Assembly: GCF_026262505.1 (NCBI RefSeq)
Contig: NC_067208.1
Location: 17,679,962-17,743,961 of the forward strand
Direction of reading: 5' to 3'
Source: Trichomonas vaginalis G3
Lineage: Eukaryota > Parabasalia > Trichomonadida > Trichomonadidae
DNA length: 64,000 nt
This document shows, one piece after another, positions 9,344 to 17,924 of the stretch. Both the position numbers and the translations under genes were made by a program. Every line of letters starts with the position of its first letter. Positions within the stretch are counted from its first letter, which is position 1. The notes beneath the pieces were generated by a model. That model did no database searches, had not been told where the DNA came from, and was given only the letters and a program-made list of their open reading frames with translations.

Positions 9344-9360
9344 TTCATCTCAGTAAAAAA
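9344..9360 (-). promoter_or_regulatory. Shared leader TTTTTTACTGAGATGAA before ATG
   Basis: The 17 bases before the ATG at 9343 are the same as those before the ATG at 9518 and before both counterparts in element 2 (37058 and 37233). Identity outside the coding part points to a conserved initiator or leader used by two neighbouring genes. Confidence 0.5.
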
Positions 9361-9362
9361 TT

Positions 9363-9518
9363 TTAGTTTGGTTTGTTTTCAACTGGTTGTTTAGGTTTTT
9401 TAAGTCGGTCTAAAACTTCCTGAGGTATAGGAAGAACTTGACAAACACGTGGTTGTGTAACTGCTGGAAGCCGACAAATCCATCTTGAGCCCATTTGTCT
9501 CAATGCTGTATTGTTCAT
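9363..9518 (-). CDS. Small conserved protein of 51 residues
   Basis: The frame MNNTALRQMGSRWICRLPAV runs to KPKQPVENKPN and stop. It is intact in both elements (other copy 37078-37233) with only one or two changes, and has the same leader as its upstream neighbour. It is basic in the first half and Pro-rich in the second. I recognise no family. Small basic proteins in this part of Polintons are often virion components; that is inference. Confidence 0.6.
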   Translation of the reverse strand: MNNTALRQMGSRWICRLPAVTQPRVCQVLPIPQEVLDRLKKPKQPVENKPN

Positions 9519-9540
9519 TTCATCTCAGTAAAAAAATTTA

Positions 9541-9939
9541 CATTCCCCACGTTTGAGGCGGTTGAGGTTGGTTGTTGTTTACCCACTGTTGTGCATGGTT
9601 ATATCCTCTGTTAAAGAATCTTTCACCTTGGTCCATGTAGTGTCCTGCTTGGTTATAGTAGTCATTTGCTTTGTTATAGTAGTTTCCTGCTTGTCATCCT
9701 ACATTGTCCATCCATCCTTGAACTTTTCCTCTTGTTTCAGGATTTGGAATAAGATTTGCTGCATCTCGTGCTACCTCCCAACCTTTCTGTACGGTTTGTA
9801 TAATAGGTTGCGCTTTCTCTTTCAGTATACCTAAAGTACTCAAAATCTTCCTTCCAATTCCAAATGCACCTCTGGCTAGTGTTCCCACTGCGGGCAAAAA
9901 TCTAGATGCGACTCCTGCTAATGCGCCAAATAAACCCAT
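9541..9939 (-). pseudogene. Gly-rich amphipathic virion-like protein, about one break
   Basis: It starts MGLFGALAGVASRFLPAVGT, a Met-Gly start fitting N-myristoylation, followed by an amphipathic segment and later an Asn/Tyr/Gln-rich tail (NNNQPQPPQTWGM). The counterpart in element 2 (37253-37654) looks whole at 133 residues. The shape recalls membrane-active minor capsid proteins such as adenovirus protein VI, but similarity is only of composition. It lies head to head with the integrase gene. Confidence 0.6.
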
Positions 9940-9954
9940 TTCTTATGGGTTAAA

Positions 9955-10914
9955 ATGACGAATTCAAACAAGGACCCGTATGTTTCTAAAGCGACAAAGA
10001 AGCACTCATGGTAAAAATCTTTAGTTCAACACCAAATGCTTGGTTTATGGATATCTTGGAAAACATTCCAAGGTATAGAGAAGATGGACCACCATACTGG
10101 CTAATATTTGTCGGTCAAAACACAAGATACTGTGAAGCCATACCATTATGGTCCAAAAATATTTTAGATGTGAAAACTGCTTTGACAATATTCGTTGACA
10201 AATACCATCCAACAAAACTGACATCTGACTGTGATAGTTCTTTCAAATCAGACGATATTAAAAACTATCTGCGTTCAAAAAATGTAAACCAATATTTCAT
10301 TGTCGACCAAAACCATTCTGCTCTTGGTGTCATTGACAGTTGTATAAAAATCTTAAGAGACTTAAATCAACCACACAAGGTGGTGAGGTAGATGAAATGT
10401 CATATGACGACAAATATAGACACTTCTCCATGGCAAAGATGAGACAAGTTTTAAATATTTACAATAGCCGTAAACAAAAAGGTTTGGGAAACCATTCCCC
10501 CGAAGAAATGAAAAACAACCCCGACTTAGAGAAAGACTATATATTTAATAGTTTAGTTAAGAGGAAGACAAGAAAGAATGCCAGGCTTCAAACTTAAGAA
10601 AGGTGACAAAGTAAAAATAGAAATACCTAAACGCGACCCATATGAAAATACTATTGACTATGACAACAATGGGAACTCGACAGGTACTCACCTTCGTGTT
10701 CGTAAAAATAGAAGAAAGTATACAAGAGAATATTATATGAAGTTTTGGCAAACATGGCAAAATGTACAGACTGCAAGCAGAAGATAAAACTACTATTGTC
10801 AGACCTCGTTTCAAACTTGTTAAGGTTCAAGGTGGTATACTTTCAAAGACAGTTCCTAACAAATATAAGACAACTCCTGACGAATATGCTAAAGAAGTGG
10901 AACATGACGACTAA
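9955..10914 (+). pseudogene. Retroviral-type integrase (rve), about two breaks
   Basis: Polinton integrases insert the element with short target duplications. The region carries the RNase H-like core (AWFMDILENIPRYREDGPPY near the first Asp, KLTSDCD around the second, then a helix after NHSALGVID) and a basic C-terminal part with a chromo/SH3-like look. It matches 37671-38630 in element 2, which looks whole at 319 residues. Its 3' end overlaps the convergent fibre gene by four bases in both elements. Confidence 0.8.
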
Positions 10915-12500
10915 GCAATTCTATACCATGCGTAAACTGTCATGTAAGGTGGCATGTAGTCTTTACTTTGTCCTGTTGTTTGCGTATACCCTGTAATGCG
11001 ATGTGTATGGCTTCCTCCTACCTCAGTGTTACTCCAGTAACAATTTATAGCAAACTTAACGTCCTCTTTAACATCATATCCTTTACCTTTTGTCATTCCT
11101 GACCAATCCCAAAATCTATGACTATGCAAACCTGCTTCAGATGTACTTAAATTTATGTAGTGACTGTGCGCAGGTAAATTTGCACCTGAAATCGTTTTAC
11201 TTCCACCTGTTTCCTTTGAAGAGTTTGCACAATACAAAAACCTGTCGACTATTTGAGTCCAAGTTCCAAAACCAAGTACTACTTCTGGTCTGGTAGAGTT
11301 CATTGACGTGTAAATAGAACCTATAGGATATACTGTTTGAAGTATTTCTGTCTTTAACGTTTGAAGCTCTGTTTTGTCAGCTTTTTTATCATATAAATCT
11401 TGAGCAGTGAATTTAACTTTTTTTTCATCCTCCATGACATAGACATTTCTACATCTAATGTCTTTATCCGATGTTAAACCTTCTGGAAAGTTAGGAGGTT
11501 TAAAATATAATCCACCCCCACCAGTTTCTTCAATCGTTCCTAAAATACTTTCTATACCAACAGTTGAGAAGAAGCTATGTGTATGTCCAACGTCACTTTT
11601 CCTGTTTAAGGTTTCTTGTAAGTTTGTAATATTTGCAATGGTATGTGTATGTCCAACGTCACTTTTCCTGTTTAAGGTTTCTTGTAAGTTTGTAATATTT
11701 GCAATGGTATGTGTATGGTTCTTATCCGCTTTAAGGTCTAAACACCCTGAAACCCACCCTGTATTGGCTTTACCTTCTAAAATCTTTGTTGTCCGTTCAT
11801 TATACCATTCAACCCTTTCTTTAATTTCATTGTCTTTTTCATCCACATATTCCTTATCTGCCTTCTTCACTAACGCACTAGCCATACAACCCCTATCTAC
11901 CTTCTCCTCTAACTCACTGTTGACATATGTTTTGTCAGCTTTCTTTTCAAGGCTAACGTTTAAGTCTGTTATTTCAGATATAGAATGTGTATGTCCAACG
12001 TCACTTTTCCTGTTTAAGGTTTCTTGTAAGTTTGTAATATTTGCAATGGTATGTATATGAGTCTTTTTAGAATATTCGTTTTCAGCTCTTGTCACTTCAC
12101 TTGACATTTTATTGTCAACATATGTTTTGTCCGCTAGTTCAGGATGAGTATGTTCTTTCGTTGCATATGTTGCATCTGCTCTGTCATGTTCTTCTTGAAC
12201 TTTTTCAATGACATACTCTTTGTCAGCTTTGTTGTCAACATCTGCTTTCAAAAGAAGTTCATCTATAGGTTTCTCGTTTAAAGTTCCTTTTGTTGGATTT
12301 ATACAAACAGTATGGTTCTTATTGTCTTGAAATAGAAACTCATCTGTCATTGGGTTTAATGTCAGTTTTAAGTTTCCTTCTTTCAATGACTCAGATATCT
12401 TAGAATAGTTTGAAAAGTTTGTTGTGTTCTTATTTAGAGCTTGCAAAATGAGTTGTCGGTTGTGTTTTATTTCTCTCATAGACGCTGTTTCTTTCGACAT
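10911..12500 (-). CDS. Fibre protein with phage tail collar-like C-terminus
   Basis: It encodes 529 residues. The N-terminal 90 residues are followed by many short repeats of the kinds KADK(T/E)YV and HTHTIANITNLQETLNRK, typical of trimeric fibre shafts. The last 130 residues match phage tail-collar / baseplate Gp10-like domains: YPIGSIYTSMNSTRPE, FGTWTQIVDRFLY, GANLPAHSHY and the ending PPYMTVYAWYRIA. It looks whole. It is probably the host-attachment fibre of the virion. The counterpart in element 2 (38627-40042, 471 residues) has the same ends but a different set of repeats. Confidence 0.8.
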   Translation of the reverse strand: MSKETASMREIKHNRQLILQALNKNTTNFSNYSKISESLKEGNLKLTLNPMTDEFLFQDNKNHTVCINPTKGTLNEKPIDELLLKADVDNKADKEYVIEKVQEEHDRADATYATKEHTHPELADKTYVDNKMSSEVTRAENEYSKKTHIHTIANITNLQETLNRKSDVGHTHSISEITDLNVSLEKKADKTYVNSELEEKVDRGCMASALVKKADKEYVDEKDNEIKERVEWYNERTTKILEGKANTGWVSGCLDLKADKNHTHTIANITNLQETLNRKSDVGHTHTIANITNLQETLNRKSDVGHTHSFFSTVGIESILGTIEETGGGGLYFKPPNFPEGLTSDKDIRCRNVYVMEDEKKVKFTAQDLYDKKADKTELQTLKTEILQTVYPIGSIYTSMNSTRPEVVLGFGTWTQIVDRFLYCANSSKETGGSKTISGANLPAHSHYINLSTSEAGLHSHRFWDWSGMTKGKGYDVKEDVKFAINCYWSNTEVGGSHTHRITGYTQTTGQSKDYMPPYMTVYAWYRIA

Positions 12501-12518
12501 TTTTATTCTAGATAAAAT
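12501..12518. promoter_or_regulatory. 18-bp two-way start region
   Basis: Only TTTTATTCTAGATAAAAT separates the fibre start on the minus strand from ATG 12519 on the plus strand. It reads TAAAAT towards both starts. It is conserved unchanged in element 2 (40043-40060). Confidence 0.55.
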
Positions 12519-13366
12519 ATGCTTTCAATAGAAAAAGAAAATTCAAGAGTTGCTACAACTAAACCATTAGATGAACTTTTTACGAATGTTGGTCAAAAGT
12601 TTGAGACAGAGACCGTAAAGCATGAAGGCTATCGTTTTGACTACCCATTGAGATGGCTAAGAGACCCATCCGTCACAAAAGCTATTGGCTTTCGTAGAAT
12701 GAAGTTCATTTCAGAAGCCATACATGGTTTCCCATTTACGGTCGCTTTTGAAGTTCGATACTATAACAAAGAAAAACGTACGTATGAGAAATTTGAACAG
12801 GGAAAACTTTTACAAGTGAATTTGCTTGTAAACTTAGAAACAACTCTTCAAGCTTTTCAAGAAAAATAAACGATATCTATATCGAATATGCAAACCAGTT
12901 TAACATTGACGAAGGAGAGTACCATCTCGATATTTTATATGACAGGAAAAATGCAACTGTTAAAATCAATAGAATAGAAGACCTTGGAGAAGACGTTTAT
13001 ATTTCTACAAAATATAACAACTTGGCATGGTATAGATTTTTGAGGATGTTAAATCAGCCTGCAGAATATCCAGTACACCCGAACTTTTATGAAGTCGAAA
13101 ACCCTAATGGAACATATGAAAATGTTTTCGACTCAGATGCTATTATCGTTCATGCTTCATTTTCTGGTGCACAAAACTCTTTTTTATGCTTGGCAAATGA
13201 CTTTTACGAAAAACCTACAAAGCTATATGAACCGCCGAGTGGAAGTATTTCAGACTTTCAAGTATGGTTTACAACAGATGGAAGAAAGAGAATAGTTCCA
13301 TTATACCACGCGTTTTACTTAGAACTTAGTCTCATATACAACTACTATCGAACGGTAAAAATATAA
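12519..13366 (+). pseudogene. Virion-like protein family, copy b, one or two breaks
   Basis: It starts MLSIEKENSRVATTKPLDEL and is a paralogue of 5661-6521, with the shared FDYPLRWLRDPS..KAIGFRR motif and the C-terminal HASFSGAQNSFLCLANDFY and SDFQVWFTTDG motifs. It is head to head with the fibre gene across 18 bp, which suggests joint expression and a structural role such as a fibre partner. The counterpart in element 2 is 40061-40908. Function is not known. Confidence 0.65.
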
Positions 13367-13368
13367 TT

Positions 13369-13611
13369 TTAATACGGTTGAGGTGTTGGATTTGGTTGCC
13401 AACTTGACTGTGGTGCAGGTTCAGGCTGTTGTATAACAGGAGCTTGTTCTTCTGGTTCAGGGTCTTTAGGTATAATACCAACGAACTGACCTACTCTTTT
13501 ACCAATATTTTTGACTCCGTTCCAAATTCCTCTTCCTACGGTTTTTATTCCATTCCATATACCTCTTCCAACATTTCGAAAGAAGTTTCCAATACTACTG
13601 AAGAAACCCAT
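13369..13611 (-). CDS. 80-residue amphipathic Met-Gly protein
   Basis: It starts MGFFSSIGNFFRNVGRGIWN and repeats the pattern VGRGIWNG twice, giving an amphipathic membrane-seeking helix pair, then a Pro/Gln-rich tail (PEPEEQAPVIQQPEPAPQ). The copy in element 2 (40913-41155) has the same protein sequence. It looks whole. The Met-Gly start fits lipid modification. A membrane-disrupting or membrane-anchoring virion peptide is a reasonable guess, not shown. Confidence 0.65.
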   Translation of the reverse strand: MGFFSSIGNFFRNVGRGIWNGIKTVGRGIWNGVKNIGKRVGQFVGIIPKDPEPEEQAPVIQQPEPAPQSSWQPNPTPQPY

Positions 13612-13629
13612 TTTACTATATGTAAAAAT

Positions 13630-13992
13630 CTAATGTCCACCTAGTCTCTTACGTTTCCTTCTGAGTTCCATTGCATTCTTTAACTGGAGCTCATACATTC
13701 TATTTCTCCTCTGGTAGAAAACATATTCTGGGTCAACTCCTGTGTTCGCGTCATCTGCATAGAGTTGTTTATATCCCACTTCAGGGTTTGTATAAAACTC
13801 TTTCCATCTCATATTTGCATACCATGGTGGCAAACCTAACGCAGCGTCATTTGACATGGCAGTTTGCATTTGTACATCTGTTGGCACTTGACCATAGTTT
13901 GCCATTGCAGTTTGTATTCTAACTTCATTTGGAATATTCTCTGGGTTTGGTTGTCCAGGTTGCTGTGCATTCGCTAAGTTCTGTGCGTCCAT
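13630..13992 (-). CDS. 120-residue conserved Polinton protein, unknown role
   Basis: It starts MDAQNLANAQQPGQPNPENI. It contains two copies of a short unit, (V/I)QTAMANYGQVPTD and MQTAMSNDAALG, then a Tyr-rich centre (NMRWKEFYTNPEVGYKQLY) and a very basic end RRKRKRLGGH. It looks whole here; its counterpart is 41174-41535. The basic tail could bind DNA. It lies in the run of small genes between fibre and methyltransferase. Confidence 0.65.
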   Translation of the reverse strand: MDAQNLANAQQPGQPNPENIPNEVRIQTAMANYGQVPTDVQMQTAMSNDAALGLPPWYANMRWKEFYTNPEVGYKQLYADDANTGVDPEYVFYQRRNRMYELQLKNAMELRRKRKRLGGH

Positions 13993-14015
13993 TTAATATT
14001 AGATAAAAATATCTC

Positions 14016-14147
14016 TTACGAGTACATATGCTGAACATTTGCTGGTATTGGTTCATCTTCATATTCTCTATATCTTTCTGCCACGTCAAATAAGTAAATG
14101 ACACAATGGAAAAAACCTAAAACAAGTAGTCCTATTTCAAACCACAT
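14016..14147 (-). CDS. 43-residue single-membrane-segment protein
   Basis: The frame MWFEIGLLVLGFFHCVIYLF carries one clear membrane segment at residues 3-20, then an acidic tail ending ANVQHMYS. Its start overlaps the end of the methyltransferase gene by 16 bp on the same strand, suggesting coupled expression. A matching region lies at 41559-41691 in element 2. No family is recognised. Confidence 0.55.
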   Translation of the reverse strand: MWFEIGLLVLGFFHCVIYLFDVAERYREYEDEPIPANVQHMYS

Positions 14148-14950
14148 TTACTTACCAATAAAATTTCTTTGTTATGACACTTTCTCCAGTTTATAGGACC
14201 TCTCTCATATTCTATCTTATCGTATCTAAAATCATAGTCATGTATGTCCTCTAACCATCTCATGACACTTTCCAAACCACTTTTATCGGATGTAAAGTAA
14301 AAGCATGGACAGTTATGTAAAACGTCTAAAGTTTCTAAAGAGTCTCTCAAAGTCCAGTCTACTTGGTATTGAAAATCCCATGTGTTATAGAACGGCGGGT
14401 CTACTATAAAGAAAACATTTTCCTTGTTTTTATATTTTTCATACAACTCTGTCCAACGACATCTCACAAACTCTATACCCTCAGTATATTTTTCTATGTT
14501 CTCTTTGAAAACCTTTGTATAGTTAAGATATAAAACTTTTGACATAAGTGTTTCAATGTCATGAACTCTTATAGCACCACTATATAATAGTCTAGAAGAT
14601 ATACTATCCCAGTCAATATACTCTGCTTTTTTCAAAACCTCTCTGACAGTATTTTTCTTATCTAATGGTATACGTTCCATCTTACCTATAGGTATCTTTT
14701 CTTTTAACTCTTTCAATATTTTGTTTGTGTCTGGTATATGTTTGAGACGGTTCATATAGTTGTCGAAGTCATTGCATATAATCTTTGAGTCAGGAAATAT
14801 TGTATGGCACAAATGAGATATATAGAAACTTCCACCGAACAAATCTACAAATGTTAGACCATTCGGTAGTTTCTTAAGTTCTCTCAATAGAATATCTTTA
14901 CATCTACTCTTATTTTCAAAGAAGGGTAGCGGTGGTTTTGTAAAATTCAT
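14132..14950 (-). CDS. D12-class DNA adenine N6-methyltransferase (Dam-like)
   Basis: It transfers a methyl group from S-adenosylmethionine to adenine N6 in DNA. It encodes 272 residues with PPLPFFENKSRCKDILL at the N-terminus (the family's target of PF..GGK type), the AdoMet-binding FVDLFGGSFYIS near residue 35, and the catalytic DPPF motif IVDPPFYNTWDF near residue 190. I chose ATG 14950, preceded by TATATAAA, over a longer frame reaching 15052. It looks whole. The counterpart in element 2 is 41676-42486. It may mark or protect the element's DNA. Confidence 0.82.
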   Translation of the reverse strand: MNFTKPPLPFFENKSRCKDILLRELKKLPNGLTFVDLFGGSFYISHLCHTIFPDSKIICNDFDNYMNRLKHIPDTNKILKELKEKIPIGKMERIPLDKKNTVREVLKKAEYIDWDSISSRLLYSGAIRVHDIETLMSKVLYLNYTKVFKENIEKYTEGIEFVRCRWTELYEKYKNKENVFFIVDPPFYNTWDFQYQVDWTLRDSLETLDVLHNCPCFYFTSDKSGLESVMRWLEDIHDYDFRYDKIEYERGPINWRKCHNKEILLVSKCGLK

Positions 14951-15230
14951 TTTATATACAATAAAAATGTTTTTTCCCTGAAAAGTGACAGAAAAGTGAC
15001 AAAACATGAAAACTACTCGGTTAAGGTCTTGTCGGTTTTGTAAAATAACCATCCTATCTTGTTAAGACTTCCTGGACTGTTGTCAAAATGTCATGTTGTC
15101 TCATTTTTTCAGAGAAGTTCGTTTAACCGAGGGACCGAGGGACCGAGGGACCTGGTGTTATACTAAACATCTTCAGGGGGCTAGAGGGGCGCAGCCCTGG
15201 AAGCCCCAATACCCTTTTTTTTTTTTTTTT
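14951..15230. repeat. Right terminal region of Polinton 1
   Basis: It holds a tandem of ACCGAGGGAC units (about 15125-15155), then CTAGAGGGGCGCAGCCCTGG, in which GGGC-GCA-GCCC can form a hairpin, GAAGCCCC, and a terminal tract of 16 T (15215-15230). The layout matches the end of element 2 at 42735-42805, although the hairpin sequence itself differs. Confidence 0.8.
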
Positions 15231-16182
15231 AAATTCGGATATTGATTATATAAATAGCACTGTTAACATATTTTGGATGAGTAAAAAATACCTTGTTTTG
15301 TATGCATTTAGTACACCTTTATTTTTGATTAAAACTATAAAATTTTTATTCCTTATATAATAAATAGTATATGTTACATAAACATGAAATTCAATAGCAT
15401 TCAATTTTGGATTTTTTAGATTTGGTAAATTTTAGAAGAAATAAAATCAGCAATCAAAATAAAGAAACTTTTTTGTATCTTCTATGATTACCTTTTGGTA
15501 CTAAATTTTGCATTAATAAGTAAATTATCTGTATTATTCTGTGAGCACAAGCCCTCAGTTATGCTGGTAGTGAATGAGGAATCGTCATTTTGCGAAGAGA
15601 ACGCGATTATTAAGGTAATTTTGAGAATTGTCTTGAATTATTTAAAATTAAAGTTAATTGAATAGGTAGGATAACTAGCCTTTGCTAAATTTGTATAATT
15701 TGACCTTATTCTAGTTGGATCTGAGAATGTTTTGCTGAAATAATAAATTATATCGCCGATTTATGAAAATTTCTCTGATGGGACCGACTCGCTGAAACGT
15801 ATTAGTGTTAATGGTAACTTGTCTGAATTTTCAAATTTTTTTCGAAATCCAAAAAATCACAAACAAAAGCATCAAAATTAAATTTGAATTTAAAGTTTTC
15901 ATTTTTTTTGGAAAATAAAAATATTTTTCCCCAATAAAGTTTGTTTTTACTTTTGAGAGGAATAGAAACGTTATTTTGGAATTTTGAAACGACAGAAATG
16001 TTCCATTTTTAATGTAGATTCTAAAATGGGGTCAAATTTTTGATTGAACCGTTATCCATTGAAAAACCTCGATTTTAAAATGTTATTCCAAAATATTCAT
16101 CTAATGATATAGTATATATTTATTAATTATTACTTTTTATTCAATTTTCACTTTTGGCGGGATTTCATTTTTTTGTTGTTGT
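15231..16182. other. AT-rich DNA without a recognised gene
   Basis: This stretch between Polinton 1 and the transposase gene has no long open frame and no repeat that I can assign. It may contain the 5' flank or left end of the Mutator-like element, but no convincing inverted ends were found. Confidence 0.5.
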
Positions 16183-17439
16183 ATGGGCCATATTGTTCAC
16201 CCAAAACGGAAAACAAAGGCAATGCATAACATTTTACTCCACGAACGTCGTCGACTCTCAGCGCGACAGATGCTTGGTGCTTGCATAATGACCGGAATGC
16301 CATATACAAAAGGTGCTCGCTTTCTTTCTCTTTGTGGAACTAAGCCCCCTGTGAAGAGTGGTGTCATGAGACAACAGAGATTTTGTGACGATAAGATTAG
16401 AAGACTTAAAAGTATTTCCCTAATGCTGTCGAGAAAGTCCTTCAGTGGTTACTTATCCATTGATGCAAGATGGACGCACAGGCGAAACTCGCCAAGTTGT
16501 ACAGTAACTGCGCTCGATGCTGTCACAAAAAGAGTTCTTGCATGCGTGAACATCAACCATATTGGTGGAAACAGACAGCATGCTCAGTATTCCGGAGCTT
16601 CCAACAATATGGAAAGTGCTGGAACTCGAATCATCTTGAAGCAATTAAAGAAATACAATATCTTGAAAGATGTTAAAGAGATTATTAAAGACCGAGATAA
16701 CAAAAGTGTCTCTGTCTTTAAAGAATTTGGCGTCTCTCATCTTGAAAGATTCGATCCAGGTCATGTATCAAAAAATATCTCAAAAGATTTTACAAAGTTC
16801 TCAGCTTCTCATAAGACAGTTGAAGTTTTCAACGACAAGACTCAGAAGATTGAAAAAATAGAGAGACCTTTCTGGGGTCTGAATGCAAGCCTAAGTATGT
16901 GGCTTTGGTCATGTTTTGCCGAAGAAAATATTGACAAACGTACGAAAATGTGGGAGAATTGTGTCTACCATTACGTAGGCAATCATTCTTTTTGCGAACC
17001 GCACAATTACAAATGCTTTGAATGGCAAAAAGGTGTCAATTCGATCCAACTTCAATTCATGCTCTATGACTGGGTTCACAAATGGACACCCATAGTTTCC
17101 AAAGTTTCTTCCAAAATTGCATGCTATTTGGACAAATCAAGAGCCTGGAAGAACATTAACATTAGAGTTAACGTTGCAATCTTAGAATGGAATGATCCAG
17201 AGCATTTTCTCGGAGATATACAAAAAGCATTACATCTTCCCCCACTTCCAGAAGATTGTGTCAAATCATTTGAAGAGAATTGTTACTCCAAAATGATATT
17301 GAAACAAAAAACTGTTACAAAAGGTTCTAAAAAACAGAACAAATACAAAAAATCCATTCAGAGTGTACCAGGAGGAGATTATCAAGTTTTCAGGTCCGAA
17401 TGGGAATCAGAAGACGAAGACATTGATGACTTTGATTAA
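16183..17439 (+). CDS. Mutator-like DDE transposase
   Basis: It encodes 418 residues. The pattern resembles the Mutator-like transposase domain: first Asp in YLSIDARWTHRR (D94, W97), the block GASNNMESAG (around residue 138), IIKDRDNKSV (D170, D172), the HLERFDPGHVSKN block (H194), and a Cys/His group C260..H263..H268..C271..C278. The N-terminus is basic and the tail is acidic (ESEDEDIDDFD). The frame is uninterrupted. Such enzymes cut and paste DNA. Terminal inverted repeats were not found, so it may be a domesticated or a fragmentary copy. Family assignment is by motif memory and could instead be a Kolobok-like relative. Confidence 0.7.
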   Translation: MGHIVHPKRKTKAMHNILLHERRRLSARQMLGACIMTGMPYTKGARFLSLCGTKPPVKSGVMRQQRFCDDKIRRLKSISLMLSRKSFSGYLSIDARWTHRRNSPSCTVTALDAVTKRVLACVNINHIGGNRQHAQYSGASNNMESAGTRIILKQLKKYNILKDVKEIIKDRDNKSVSVFKEFGVSHLERFDPGHVSKNISKDFTKFSASHKTVEVFNDKTQKIEKIERPFWGLNASLSMWLWSCFAEENIDKRTKMWENCVYHYVGNHSFCEPHNYKCFEWQKGVNSIQLQFMLYDWVHKWTPIVSKVSSKIACYLDKSRAWKNINIRVNVAILEWNDPEHFLGDIQKALHLPPLPEDCVKSFEENCYSKMILKQKTVTKGSKKQNKYKKSIQSVPGGDYQVFRSEWESEDEDIDDFD

Positions 17440-17887
17440 CGAAAATTACATTTTATTTATTGTTTTTGTTTTTAATTAAATTATTATTATGCTCATTTTC
17501 TTATTTTGATTTTTTCTCATTATGATATAAATAATTTATTAATGCATTTATCCAATAATTATGCTATGATATTTTTATGCCTTATTTCATTTCTCTTATA
17601 TTTGATAATCTGGTAAAATATAGTTCAGACTATAATCATTTTAGATTATTGATATATTTATATAGGTTAGAATAAAATTAGTTTCATTTTCTACTTTTAT
17701 TTTGAATTAATAATTTATAATATCAAATATTATGGCGTAACCTCTCCTTTAAAATATAGATATATATAGGCCTATAGAGTTTATTGGCACTCTCAAAACT
17801 CTAGAATTTTGAGTTTACTATACCCTTAAGTTTCTGACGGCCAAGTTAGCAGATCTTAAATTTGGAGCAGTATTGAGTGTTGGATGG

Positions 17888-17892
<5 letters not shown>
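17440..17892. other. AT-rich DNA without a recognised gene
   Basis: It lies between the transposase stop and the left end of Polinton 2. It is strongly AT-rich and ends GGATGGAATTT directly before the A tract of the Polinton. No feature is supported. Confidence 0.5.

Positions 17893-17924
<32 letters not shown>

Larger units (their letters stand above)
1..15230 (+). mobile_element. Polinton/Maverick element 1, right part (left end outside window)
   Basis: This is a virus-like DNA element of the Polinton/Maverick family. It is recognised from its packaging ATPase, protein-primed polymerase B, retroviral-type integrase and virion-like small genes in one block. The right end is a CCC plus 16-T tract at 15212-15230, preceded by a GC-rich hairpin that matches the position of the one ending element 2. 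The left end lies before base 1. Gene order follows element 2 at 26280-42805, in the same orientation. Most genes look whole and roughly five appear broken, so it is a fairly young fossil. The capsid genes are expected left of the window and are not visible here. Confidence 0.9.

Noticed and set aside
11458-12060. 200-codon plus-strand frame with repeats
   Set aside because: It is the shadow of the fibre shaft repeats on the other strand.
15215-17922. Poly-T and poly-A tracts as LINE or processed-pseudogene tails around the transposase region
   Set aside because: The same tracts with adjoining GGGGCTTCC boxes occur at both ends of Polinton 2, so they belong to the Polinton ends.
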